Positions 26,687 to 34,420 of a stretch of DNA of 64,000 nt are shown one piece after another. Source of the DNA: Nitrospira sp. SG-bin1 (GTDB lineage Bacteria > Nitrospirota > Nitrospiria > Nitrospirales > Nitrospiraceae); assembly GCA_002083365.1 (NCBI GenBank), contig LVWS01000022.1, positions 107,199 through 171,198 of the forward strand, written 5' to 3'. The position numbers and the translations under genes were made by a program. Under the pieces are notes generated by a model. The model saw only the letters and a list, made by a program, of their open reading frames with translations. It was not told where the DNA came from and made no database searches. Every line of letters starts with the position of its first letter. The stretch's first letter is position 1.

Positions 26687-27502
26687 GTGAGCCTGACATG
26701 GCCGAACACTGTGAGAGGTCTTCCGGCAATCTGCTTACTAAGTGGCCTCGTTGCCTGTGGCAGCCTCGCAAATTGCTTTAATAGTGGGTTCGTTTCCGTC
26801 GCCTGTGGCGGCGGGTATGGCAATCGCGACTTCTCTTCACTGTCGCAGCCCGCGGCCACATCGGCTGAAGGTCGCTGGACCGGCGCGACTCGCACCAGTC
26901 GCACCGTCGCTGGACTGGTCCTCCATGACGGCACGTATTGGGTGTTCTATACTGCCATCGGCAATCCCAACCTCCTGGCGGGGCTGGTTCAGGGAACCGG
27001 CACGTCGCACTCCGGCTCCTTCGGTTCCTCGAACACCAGGGATTTCAATGTGGAAGGCGCTGGCATTCTCGCGGCAACGATGAGTGGCGCCTATGTGCCG
27101 AACAAGAGCTTTCACGGGACGATCGTATACTTCAACGGAGATACAGGGACCTTTACGAGTACGTACGATGCCGACTATGAGTCGGCCCCTGACATGAATC
27201 TGGTGGTCGGCAACTATTCTGGGCTCCGTGCCGACCATCACACGGTCACGGTGACCGTGGATTCCGCCGGGACGCTTTCCGGCCACGCATCGGATGGCTG
27301 CACCGTTGCTGGGACGTTTGCCCCTCATGCAAAGGGAAATGTATTTCATACCTCTATGACATTCGGAGGTGGCGCCTGTCGCCAAGGAACCGAGACGGTC
27401 ACTGGAGTGGCGTTTTACGATGCCGCCACACACCGGCTGTACAGCGCGGCCCTCAATAGTGCCAGGACCACCAGCTTTATCTTTATCGGCACCAAGCTGT
27501 AG
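26687..27502 (+). CDS. Exported lipoprotein-like protein, beta-barrel-type
   Basis: 271 residues from a GTG at 26687 (GAGGAGG before it). The signal region contains LLSGLVACG, a possible lipobox. The mature protein is glycine-, serine- and threonine-rich with regular amphipathic strands: WTGATRTSRTVAGLVL, YWVFYTAIG, TFTSTYDADYESAPDMNLVVGNYSG, TVTVTVDSAGTLSGHASDGCTVAGTF, VFHTSMTFGGGACRQ. Such a pattern suggests an eight-strand barrel of the lipocalin/transferrin-binding-protein type exposed at the cell surface. Two cysteines late in the chain may form a disulfide. Function unknown. Confidence 0.7.
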   Translation: MSLTWPNTVRGLPAICLLSGLVACGSLANCFNSGFVSVACGGGYGNRDFSSLSQPAATSAEGRWTGATRTSRTVAGLVLHDGTYWVFYTAIGNPNLLAGLVQGTGTSHSGSFGSSNTRDFNVEGAGILAATMSGAYVPNKSFHGTIVYFNGDTGTFTSTYDADYESAPDMNLVVGNYSGLRADHHTVTVTVDSAGTLSGHASDGCTVAGTFAPHAKGNVFHTSMTFGGGACRQGTETVTGVAFYDAATHRLYSAALNSARTTSFIFIGTKL

Positions 27503-27632
27503 GCATCACCGGTCTCATGTTCTGTCTGGGTTTCCCTTTTCGACTGCGTGGCAAAATCGGCACCCCGAAGTCGTATAGAGCGTGGCTCCCTTTGCCTTCG
27601 CCATACCATCTCCAGAGGAAAAAGAGGCTACG

Positions 27633-27866
27633 TCAGAACAGATCGATCAAGGCTTTAGCCTTTTGCACGGCGGCGAGTTCGGCGGCTTCTCGGGATGGAA
27701 AGCTGCCGTCGGCATGGCCCGTGCCGGGGTCCGCTTGCGGGTTCCCACCTGCACGGATGACGTATTGACAGACCCATGTGTGATCAGCCTGTTGACGCGA
27801 TGTCAATACGATCTGGTGTCGTTTATAGTCGAGTGGGGCCGCGGGCTCGGCTGAATTCTCAGTCAT
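27633..27866 (-). CDS. Small beta-rich protein, CV_2116-like
   Basis: 77 residues. DYKRHQIVLTSRQQADHTWVCQYVI, then GSFPSREAAELAAVQKAKALIDLF matches the two-strand plus helix layout of the protein at 24690. Their shared features are the YK start, the W-x-x-x-x-x-I strand and the EEA/EAA helix ending in (V/L)ID. A paralogous pair 2.7 kb apart. Confidence 0.65.
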   Translation of the reverse strand: MTENSAEPAAPLDYKRHQIVLTSRQQADHTWVCQYVIRAGGNPQADPGTGHADGSFPSREAAELAAVQKAKALIDLF

Positions 27867-28302
27867 ACATTCTCTCTTGTATGATGTTGGCCGTCCGTCC
27901 CACCCTCTTGTCTCTCATCGCAGGAGAAAGCATAGCGCCACGCAACCACATTGAGAGCTGGGAATAATCCTTGCGGCCTGGTTATGCAGGGGTGTTGAAG
28001 ATCCGCTCACGGCTCACTCTTGCTTAGTAAGAGAGCCACAGGGCGATTGATGCCTATCTCCAAGGGGGATAAAACACCGGTGTTTGGATACATCGTGGAG
28101 GTGGGGCTCGCCGCGCAGAACTTGAGGTGCACCGACAGAACAGAGATCGTGCGGTAAAAAGGCTGGTGAACATCCCCTCCTATTCCTTAAAATCATAGAG
28201 CAGTACAACGTAGGGCGATTGATCGCATCCTATCGAGAACGGTCAGGCAAGACGCGATGAGAGCCCGACATATTTATTACCGGCTGATGGAAGGGAGTGT
28301 TT
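27867..28302. other. Intergenic stretch with one strong hairpin
   Basis: No gene supported. At about 28012-28038 GGCTC-A-CTCTTGC-TTA-GTAAGAG-A-GCC makes a stable hairpin but no T-run follows on either strand, so terminator function is unlikely. The GAAGGGAG at 28289 is the ribosome site of the next gene. Confidence 0.45.
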
Positions 28303-28722
28303 ATGAAATGCCCAGAATGTCTGACGGAAAATGACGCCTCGGCCACGAAGTGCTCGATGTGCGGGCATTCCTTTGCTCCGCCGCCTGTCAGGCCGGTTGT
28401 GTATACCAGCTTTTACGGCGGGTACTTCGCCTTTCGAGAATTGGTCACTCCGCATCTCATTAAAACGATCTATATCGTGGGAGCCTGCTTCATCACCGCA
28501 GCGGGGATCTGGGCTATTTTGTCGCCCGAGACTTTGGTCGGGTATGGGGAATATCCGATCCTTAGTCGCTTCGGTGGGATCATGGTGTTATTGGTCGGGA
28601 ATCTGGTGTGGCGGATGGCGTGCGAGGCTGCCATTCTGCTCTTTAGTCTCCACGAGATCCTGGTCAGTTTGGATAATCGAGCCAGAGCGCTCATGTTGCG
28701 GGATCAAGCCCACCACCCATGA
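28303..28722 (+). CDS. DUF4282-type membrane protein with zinc ribbon
   Basis: 139 residues from the ATG at 28303 (GAAGGGAG upstream). An N-terminal zinc ribbon has CPEC (2-5 of the mature start) and CSMC separated by 13 residues. Two transmembrane helices follow (about 60-82 and 93-115) and the C-terminal segment MACEAAILLFSLHEILVSLDNRA is the DUF4282 motif. DUF4282 proteins are two-helix membrane proteins of unknown function; the added zinc ribbon is cytoplasmic. Confidence 0.75.
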   Translation: MKCPECLTENDASATKCSMCGHSFAPPPVRPVVYTSFYGGYFAFRELVTPHLIKTIYIVGACFITAAGIWAILSPETLVGYGEYPILSRFGGIMVLLVGNLVWRMACEAAILLFSLHEILVSLDNRARALMLRDQAHHP

Positions 28723-28833
28723 GATGAGGAAGTTCTCCGTGGAGAGAGAGCTCCTTTCTGCCATCCCACGGTAAGCGATCGCTCGAGCGTCGGCCTGTGA
28801 CAAGAGGATCGTGATCATGCACAGGAGTCAGCC

Positions 28834-29391
28834 ATGAAGACAGGTATCGCGAAGTTCTTGAGTGCCTGCGCGCTCATGGTGGCGGGTTGCGTCGGAATAG
28901 AATCGAGGCAACCTCTTCACACGGTGGCGTCCGTGGATCTCGCCCGTTACGCCGGGACATGGTACGAGATTGCGCGGCTCCCCATGTGGTTTCAGCGCCA
29001 TTGCCTCGACTCCAAAGCCGTTTACACGGTTCGTCCTGACGGCAAGATCGGCGTGCACAACGAGTGCGTGACCGACAGCGGGACCCTTGATCAAGCCGAC
29101 GGGATCGCGACGGTGGTGGATCCCAACACGAACGCCAAACTCGCGGTCACCTTCGACAATTTCTTCGCGCGGCTTGTCGGTCCGTCGAGAGACGGCAACT
29201 ATTGGATTCTCGATCTCGATCCGGAGTATCAGACGGCGCTTGTCGGCACACCGGACCGTCGCTACCTCTGGGTTCTCTCCCGCAGGCCCCACCTCGACGA
29301 GGCGACTTACCAACGCCTGGTCGGCAAGGCTCGGCAACTTGGTTTTCCCATCTCGGATCTTATTCGAGCGAAACGCCATTCATTCCCGTGA
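28834..29391 (+). CDS. blc: Outer-membrane lipoprotein lipocalin (Blc family)
   Basis: 185 residues. Lipobox LMVAGC near residue 17. Three lipocalin structurally conserved regions are visible: YAGTWYEIARLPMWFQRHC (SCR1), GNYWILDLDPEYQTALVGTPDRRYLWVLSRRP (SCR2/3) and NNFF-like VTFDNFF. Blc binds lysophospholipid or fatty acids and is anchored in the outer membrane. Start is an ATG at 28834 with CAGGAG 8 bp upstream. Confidence 0.92.
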   Translation: MKTGIAKFLSACALMVAGCVGIESRQPLHTVASVDLARYAGTWYEIARLPMWFQRHCLDSKAVYTVRPDGKIGVHNECVTDSGTLDQADGIATVVDPNTNAKLAVTFDNFFARLVGPSRDGNYWILDLDPEYQTALVGTPDRRYLWVLSRRPHLDEATYQRLVGKARQLGFPISDLIRAKRHSFP

Positions 29392-29472
29392 CCCAGGCGC
29401 CTGCATACGGACAGTTGTTGACAGTCGTCTCTGCTCCACGTAGGGTTCCTCCGCTCCGATTGGGAGCATGGA

Positions 29473-30042
29473 TTGCCTAAGGACAGCTTCACCGTGGACT
29501 GGTTCTTACTCACCGCATTCTTGCTTGTTCTCCTGATCATCGGTGTCGCGGGCATCTTCGCATGGTCTAGACTCGTGACCGAAACCAAGCAGGAGTTCCA
29601 CCAGCATCAACCGGCTCTCCGCGTTACGAACCTGTCCGCTATGGATACAGGAGAGGTGCTCACGCTCACGCCGGAGGTGGAAAACGTAGGCCGTGGAGTC
29701 GCCCTGGATTGTGTCGTCCAACTGGCAGGCTGGGAGGGACGGTTTGAAGCCCGACGCATTTATCCGCAAGGTCCTCGCTATCGACGCCACGCTGTTCCCA
29801 TCGTCCTGGACCAAGATGCACCGATCCGCACGAGACTGATGAGCCGATGTTATCTGCGGCTGGCCTATCGCGACCGGTGGGAGCAACGGTATGAATGCTG
29901 GTACCCGGTCACTCAGATCAAGAACGTGAAGACCTCTTTTTATGACATTGATGTCGACCTCACCCACCCGGAACTAACCGAGCCCCATCCATCCTTCAGG
30001 ACCATGTGGCAGCTGGTTCGCAGCACTCCCGCGAATGACTGA
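29473..30042 (+). CDS. Membrane-anchored hypothetical protein
   Basis: 189 residues from a TTG at 29473 (GGGAG 7 bp before). One transmembrane helix (about 10-31) followed by an extracytoplasmic or cytoplasmic Ig-like beta domain: ALRVTNLSAMDTGEVLTLTPEVENVGRGVALDCVVQLAG and RCYLRLAYRDRWEQRYECWYPVTQI. The E-V-x-N-x-G-x-G-x-A turn is common in such 'new domain in archaea/bacteria' beta sandwiches. No catalytic residues. It follows the lipocalin gene by 82 bp. Confidence 0.65.
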   Translation: MPKDSFTVDWFLLTAFLLVLLIIGVAGIFAWSRLVTETKQEFHQHQPALRVTNLSAMDTGEVLTLTPEVENVGRGVALDCVVQLAGWEGRFEARRIYPQGPRYRRHAVPIVLDQDAPIRTRLMSRCYLRLAYRDRWEQRYECWYPVTQIKNVKTSFYDIDVDLTHPELTEPHPSFRTMWQLVRSTPAND

Positions 30043-30231
30043 CAAGGCCTATGGGTGGACGATGCCGAGCCGAGCATCAAGGCGGCATCGCGATGCCCTT
30101 GCATTCCAAGTTTCCGAGTCGTACCATTTTTATGGTCCTGTCACTGAGCGAAGGTGTGCTTCTTCAGAAGTCCTGTAAGATGTTGGTGTGCTGTTCGACT
30201 GACACACATCACCGATGAAGGAGGGAACCCC

Positions 30232-30651
30232 ATGCCGCCGACGATTCAGATCGATCCTATCGTGAAAATCACGAAGACCGATGAAGAATGGAAGAAACAA
30301 CTGCCCCCCGCCGCCTATCGTGTCCTGCGGCATGAGGATACGGAGAGACCCTTCGTCAATCCGCTGCACGAGAACCATCAATCCGGGATCTATTATTGCG
30401 CCGGTTGCGACCTACCGCTCTTTTCATCCGAGCACAAATTCGACAGCCGTACCGGTTGGCCCAGCTTTTGGCAGCCGATCGATCCGCGCGTGATCGAGAC
30501 TCGAACTGATTTCAAACTTTTCGTGCCAAGAACGGAAGTGCATTGTGCGCGATGTGAAGGCCACCAAGGCCATGTGTTTAAGGATGGGCCGAGACCGACC
30601 GGTCTCCGTTATTGCATCAACGGTGTGGCATTGAAATTCGTGGCGGGCTGA
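30232..30651 (+). CDS. msrB: Peptide-methionine (R)-S-oxide reductase MsrB
   Basis: 139 residues from the ATG at 30232 (GGAGGG upstream). The zinc site is CAGC with the later CARC; RTGWPSFWQP is the substrate pocket and RYCINGVAL carries the catalytic Cys near the C-terminus. It reduces methionine-R-sulfoxide in oxidised proteins. No signal peptide, so it is cytoplasmic. MsrA is not adjacent. Confidence 0.96.
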   Translation: MPPTIQIDPIVKITKTDEEWKKQLPPAAYRVLRHEDTERPFVNPLHENHQSGIYYCAGCDLPLFSSEHKFDSRTGWPSFWQPIDPRVIETRTDFKLFVPRTEVHCARCEGHQGHVFKDGPRPTGLRYCINGVALKFVAG

Positions 30652-30773
30652 GTGTGACGGGTCGTTACGCTTCTCCCGATCTACATGAAACCGGCACATC
30701 GCGACACGGCTGGCACTCTTCAGCTTATTCACGGTAGAATCCGCCTCCACGGATCCTGGAGGCACCGGTACCA

Positions 30774-32063
30774 ATGTTCTCCCGCATACGACCGTACCTA
30801 TTTCTCGGGCTGACGCTCTTGCTTCTTTCATGCAGCGAATCCTCGGGCCTCTTCGGCTCCAAACCATCACCGTGCTCCCTCATCACCGTGGCAGACGCAG
30901 AACAGGCGCTCGGAGAGCCGGTTCAGGAAGGCGCCTTGACCGAACCGACCATCTGTCTCTTCAAAGCTCGCCGTAATGAGGGGAATACCGTCACGGTTCA
31001 GCTTGATGACGCGCCGAGTAAGGACCGGCGGACATGGTTCAACAAAGAGCGTCTACGTCGTGACAGCCAGCTCATTCCCGGGCTGGGTGATGGAGCGGTG
31101 AGAATTGATTCGTCTCCGACCCTGTCCCGATTGACCTTCATGCATGACGACACGTTTGTGACGGTGATCGTCTCTTCAGCACGTCAGAAACAGCTTGGCG
31201 AATCCGTCACCCACCTGGCCAGAGCCGTGGCCGGCCGTTACGGCGCCTCCCTGACAGCGACTCTCTCTTCATCCCCTTTCGCCTCCACCTCTCCATCAGG
31301 TCGGGGAACGCAGGCTGAGGCCGTTACGGTGCCGACGGAACCTGTGACGCTCACCCAAACGTTTCCCGCTCCTTCGGGTCCCCAAGTCGGATCTAAGAAA
31401 GTAACGTCGCTCGATCCAGCCAACCTCGTCGGAACCTGGCACACGCATTTCACTCAAGGCACGACTCAGCATGACATGCTGCTCGTCATTCAGCCGAATC
31501 TGAAATGGTCGCTCTCATCGATGATGCAGTTTGACGGCATCTTGAATGCTGAAGCCGGTCTGTGGTCACTCGAGCGCGCCAACACGTTCAAGGGCCTTGG
31601 ATGGAAGGGAACCTACCGGAAGACGGCGCCGAACACGTTCGCCAGCACCGGCAGCGTGCAGGCAACCTGGACGAAACTCTCCATCGACCAACATCCAAGT
31701 CGCATTCCGGCCGAACTATGGAAACTCCGACGTGAAGCCACCAGTGTCCCGGTCTTTCAACTCAAGACGGTCGATCCTGATTTGGTCGGCCAATGGGAAG
31801 GATCCGGCACCTATGCCGGAGGTGCCGCCGCCTTCGTCTGGGGGATCAAATCCTCGGCCGCGACCGACTTGCTGATCGTCAATACCCTTCGCGGGAGCGT
31901 GCAAAACAAAGACGGTCTGCCACAACTTCGACCGGTTCAAAAGCAACAACAACGCGTCAGTGTCATCGCCTTCCATGACCGTGGCTTTACCACCACTGAT
32001 GGGAAGACGAATCTTCGATGGACCAAATTTCAATCTGAACCGACCGATGACCGCCAGCTCTAG
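30774..32063 (+). CDS. Lipoprotein with DUF3558-like and two beta-rich domains
   Basis: 429 residues. Lipobox LLLLSC (about residue 20). Residues about 30-160 open with PCSLITVADAEQALGEPV and resemble DUF3558-type exported domains, ending in VTHLARAVAGRYGA. A proline/serine linker (about 165-200) leads to two domains that each begin D-P-x-L-V-G-x-W (NLVGTWHTHFTQG at about 220 and DLVGQWEGSGTYAG at about 335) and end with a W-T-K-(L/F) strand, so they look duplicated. Function unknown; surface or periplasmic location is expected. Confidence 0.65.
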   Translation: MFSRIRPYLFLGLTLLLLSCSESSGLFGSKPSPCSLITVADAEQALGEPVQEGALTEPTICLFKARRNEGNTVTVQLDDAPSKDRRTWFNKERLRRDSQLIPGLGDGAVRIDSSPTLSRLTFMHDDTFVTVIVSSARQKQLGESVTHLARAVAGRYGASLTATLSSSPFASTSPSGRGTQAEAVTVPTEPVTLTQTFPAPSGPQVGSKKVTSLDPANLVGTWHTHFTQGTTQHDMLLVIQPNLKWSLSSMMQFDGILNAEAGLWSLERANTFKGLGWKGTYRKTAPNTFASTGSVQATWTKLSIDQHPSRIPAELWKLRREATSVPVFQLKTVDPDLVGQWEGSGTYAGGAAAFVWGIKSSAATDLLIVNTLRGSVQNKDGLPQLRPVQKQQQRVSVIAFHDRGFTTTDGKTNLRWTKFQSEPTDDRQL

Positions 32064-32217
32064 CTCACATTGCCACCCGCCGATACGCCGCTGCGACGGG
32101 CCTGGACCGCGGTTTGTCCGGCAGCCGAGCGGGCCGACGGTTTCGTCACGCACTCTCATGAACAATGTGAGCTCTCGACTCTCTTTGGGGGTCTGAATCC
32201 GGAAAGGACGCTGTCTC

Positions 32218-33129
32218 ATGGTAACCACAGAAGCTCGCATCGGGTTCGTCGGCGTCGGTCGTATGGGAGCCAATATGGCCAGGCGACTAAAAGAACGAGG
32301 ATACCGGATCGCGGCCGTATACGATCGTCATACCGGAGCGGCGGAATCACTGGCATCCGAGCTAGGTTCCGAAACGGCCGCGTCACCGGCGGATGTCGCT
32401 CAGGCATCGGATATTGTCATTACCGCCGTGTCCGATGACGCGGCGATGCTGAGGATTTATGCGGAACAGGACCCCACGAGTCTACTAGCCCATGCGAAGA
32501 GCCGGCTCTTCATAAACTGCGCGACCGTCACGCCGGTGATTCACATCGACATCGAACGGGCTGTTGAACGGCACGGTGGGGCAGCTCTCGAAGCCTGCAT
32601 GGCAAGCAGCATCACTCAGGCACGCCAGGGTACGCTCTATCTCATGTGCGGGGGCAAGCGCGACGCGTTCGACCGGGCTCGTCCTATCCTTGAGACTCTC
32701 GGCACGACGGTACGATATCTCGGCGCTGCCGGAGAGGCGGCGAAGGTCAAAGCCCTCGTGAACATGGTCATGAACAGCAATACCGCTGCATTGGCCGAAG
32801 GGTTAGGGCTGGGAGCGGCGCTGGGGATCGATCTGACTCTCCTGCGTGAGGTGTTCAGCCAAACCGGTGCTGCTTCGAGGGTATTGGAAACGGATGGAGA
32901 AGATATGCAGCTCCGTGCCCACGACTGTTACTTTTCGGCTACTCACGCCGCGAAGGACTCGGCTATCGCGCTCGACTTGGCTGAACAAGCCGGTCTCTCG
33001 CTTCCACTCGCACAGGCGGCGCTGAGCCAATATCGACGATTGATTGAATTGGGAAAGGGCGACTTGGATAAATCGGCGGTGGCCGAATTGACGTTCGCTG
33101 ACCGCCACTCAACGTCCAAGTCGCAATAG
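32218..33129 (+). CDS. NAD(P)-dependent 3-hydroxyisobutyrate dehydrogenase-type oxidoreductase
   Basis: 303 residues. Rossmann motif GFVGVGRMGANMARRL at the N-terminus, then the substrate loop (INCATVTP and EACMASSITQARQGTLYLMCGG, in place of the more usual D-A-P-V-S-G), and the catalytic Lys in KVKALVNMVMNSN, followed by the all-helical dimer domain. The altered substrate loop means the acid substrate cannot be predicted; the family also includes glyoxylate and succinic semialdehyde reductases. AAGGA lies before the ATG. Confidence 0.88.
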   Translation: MVTTEARIGFVGVGRMGANMARRLKERGYRIAAVYDRHTGAAESLASELGSETAASPADVAQASDIVITAVSDDAAMLRIYAEQDPTSLLAHAKSRLFINCATVTPVIHIDIERAVERHGGAALEACMASSITQARQGTLYLMCGGKRDAFDRARPILETLGTTVRYLGAAGEAAKVKALVNMVMNSNTAALAEGLGLGAALGIDLTLLREVFSQTGAASRVLETDGEDMQLRAHDCYFSATHAAKDSAIALDLAEQAGLSLPLAQAALSQYRRLIELGKGDLDKSAVAELTFADRHSTSKSQ

Positions 33130-33768
33130 CTCATGTCAACCAATCTTCCTGTGTAACAAGCACAACAGGTGCTCTCAAAACCATACGCTCCAGGTGGATC
33201 CGTATAACTTCCAAATATTCATAAGTTTTTTCATTGTCGCTCAATAGTAGCCTAATACTACGTTCTATTGCACCTTCGCTCGGCAGGAAGTCCTTGGCGC
33301 TCCGTCTTTATAAGTTCATGATTTGTCTAGGCAGGCGTCGTTGCAGTTGTTCGGTATGAATGATGCTCGCTCTGCCAACCGTTACCCACTCGAGCCTTCA
33401 GCTTGGAGAGCAATATGACCTATATCGTGGGGCTGTTATCTTTCATGCTGCTGTTTGTTCTGGGAGTGGGAGTGGCCTTCATCGCGACCGGTCTTTGATC
33501 GGATGACCGGACGCAACAGCACCGTCTCTCAGAAATCGCCCGATAGGAGTGTCGCCAGCAGCTCAGTCAGTTCTACGTTTGATGGCTATCGGGAACACCA
33601 AACGGACGACGGTTTTTTCGCTGTCCCTAGATTTGCTCCGTCAAGAAATGGAGCCACCAAGAAACGTACTGAAGAAACCATGGAAGAGCATCGATGGTCT
33701 GACGGACACCGATGAAGATCCTTGGCGAGAACCTTCCATGGTTCGCTGATTTGCATGCAACGACATGA
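33130..33768. other. Intergenic DNA around the short peptide gene
   Basis: Apart from the 27-residue frame at 33415-33498, no gene is supported. A frame at 33549-33749 (GTG start, KKPWKSIDGLTDTDEDPW) has plausible composition but its ribosome site abuts the start codon. 33190-33310 is AT-rich. Confidence 0.4.
33415..33498 (+). CDS. One-helix membrane peptide, 27 residues
   Basis: Frame MTYIVGLLSFMLLFVLGVGV ... AFIATGL and TGA. Almost entirely one transmembrane helix with no charged residue. TTGGAGAG lies 6 bp before the ATG. The shortest of the six candidate peptides, similar in size to small subunits of respiratory complexes such as CydX or CcoQ-type peptides, though no sequence match can be claimed. 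Confidence 0.55.
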   Translation: MTYIVGLLSFMLLFVLGVGVAFIATGL

Positions 33769-34341
33769 TCACGAAAAGAATTGCCGAACCTGTTCCTGAG
33801 GCACACACCCGACGAGCAGGTCCCCATCCGACGACACCAGGAGGGGGACTCCGTTTTGACCAGTCGCGTGCCAAGCGGTTTCCCATTTTTGTGCAATAAG
33901 CCGATTCTGCCCATCACCGTCTTCAGTGAAATGTTCACCCGCCAACTGCTTTAAAACCGACGGATCAGAAATATCTTGCCCTTCGCACCAAAACGCGCGA
34001 TAGGCTCGTTGAACAAAGTCCATCCCAAGTCGTCGATCCTTTCGTAAGAGCGCGACGGCCTGGGCTATCGCCGGGAGCGTATTCGGTTTCCCGGGTGGCA
34101 ATGTAATCGGCAATCCCGGTGCCAACCGCTGCACCATCGTGACTTCATGCCGCAATTCCGCTTCCAACGAACCGCTCCACGGCTTCATGGGGCGGGGCAA
34201 CTGCGGCGCATGTTGGACTCCACGCCACTCGCACCGGTCGATCAGACCCAAGTCGTGCAGCCGTTCGTGCAGCGCATAACAGAAGGGACAGTTAAAATCG
34301 CTATAGAGAAAAACTCGATCAGAGGCGTGGGTGAGATCCAT
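33769..34341 (-). CDS. DsbA-family thioredoxin-like oxidoreductase
   Basis: 190 residues. FLYSDFNCPFCYALHERL near the N-terminus gives the CxxC site (CPFC) in the FrnE/HCCA-isomerase/DsbA context, and GQNGVPLLV carries the cis-proline. The middle is the helical insertion. There is no signal peptide, so it probably acts in the cytoplasm, like FrnE-type proteins, rather than as a periplasmic oxidase. Confidence 0.85.
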   Translation of the reverse strand: MDLTHASDRVFLYSDFNCPFCYALHERLHDLGLIDRCEWRGVQHAPQLPRPMKPWSGSLEAELRHEVTMVQRLAPGLPITLPPGKPNTLPAIAQAVALLRKDRRLGMDFVQRAYRAFWCEGQDISDPSVLKQLAGEHFTEDGDGQNRLIAQKWETAWHATGQNGVPLLVSSDGDLLVGCVPQEQVRQFFS

Positions 34342-34420
34342 GGCGCCACTTTACAGAAGTGACTCGACAGAGTCTACCCCGGCGCCAGAAGGAAAAAAGA
34401 CAAGAGAGAGGTTGAATGTA

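Noticed and set aside
28012..28038. Strong hairpin as a terminator
   Set aside because: No T-run follows on either strand and no gene ends just before it.
33549..33749. 66-codon frame with GTG start
   Set aside because: The AGGAG sits directly against the GTG without spacing and the N-terminal part has no gene-like pattern.
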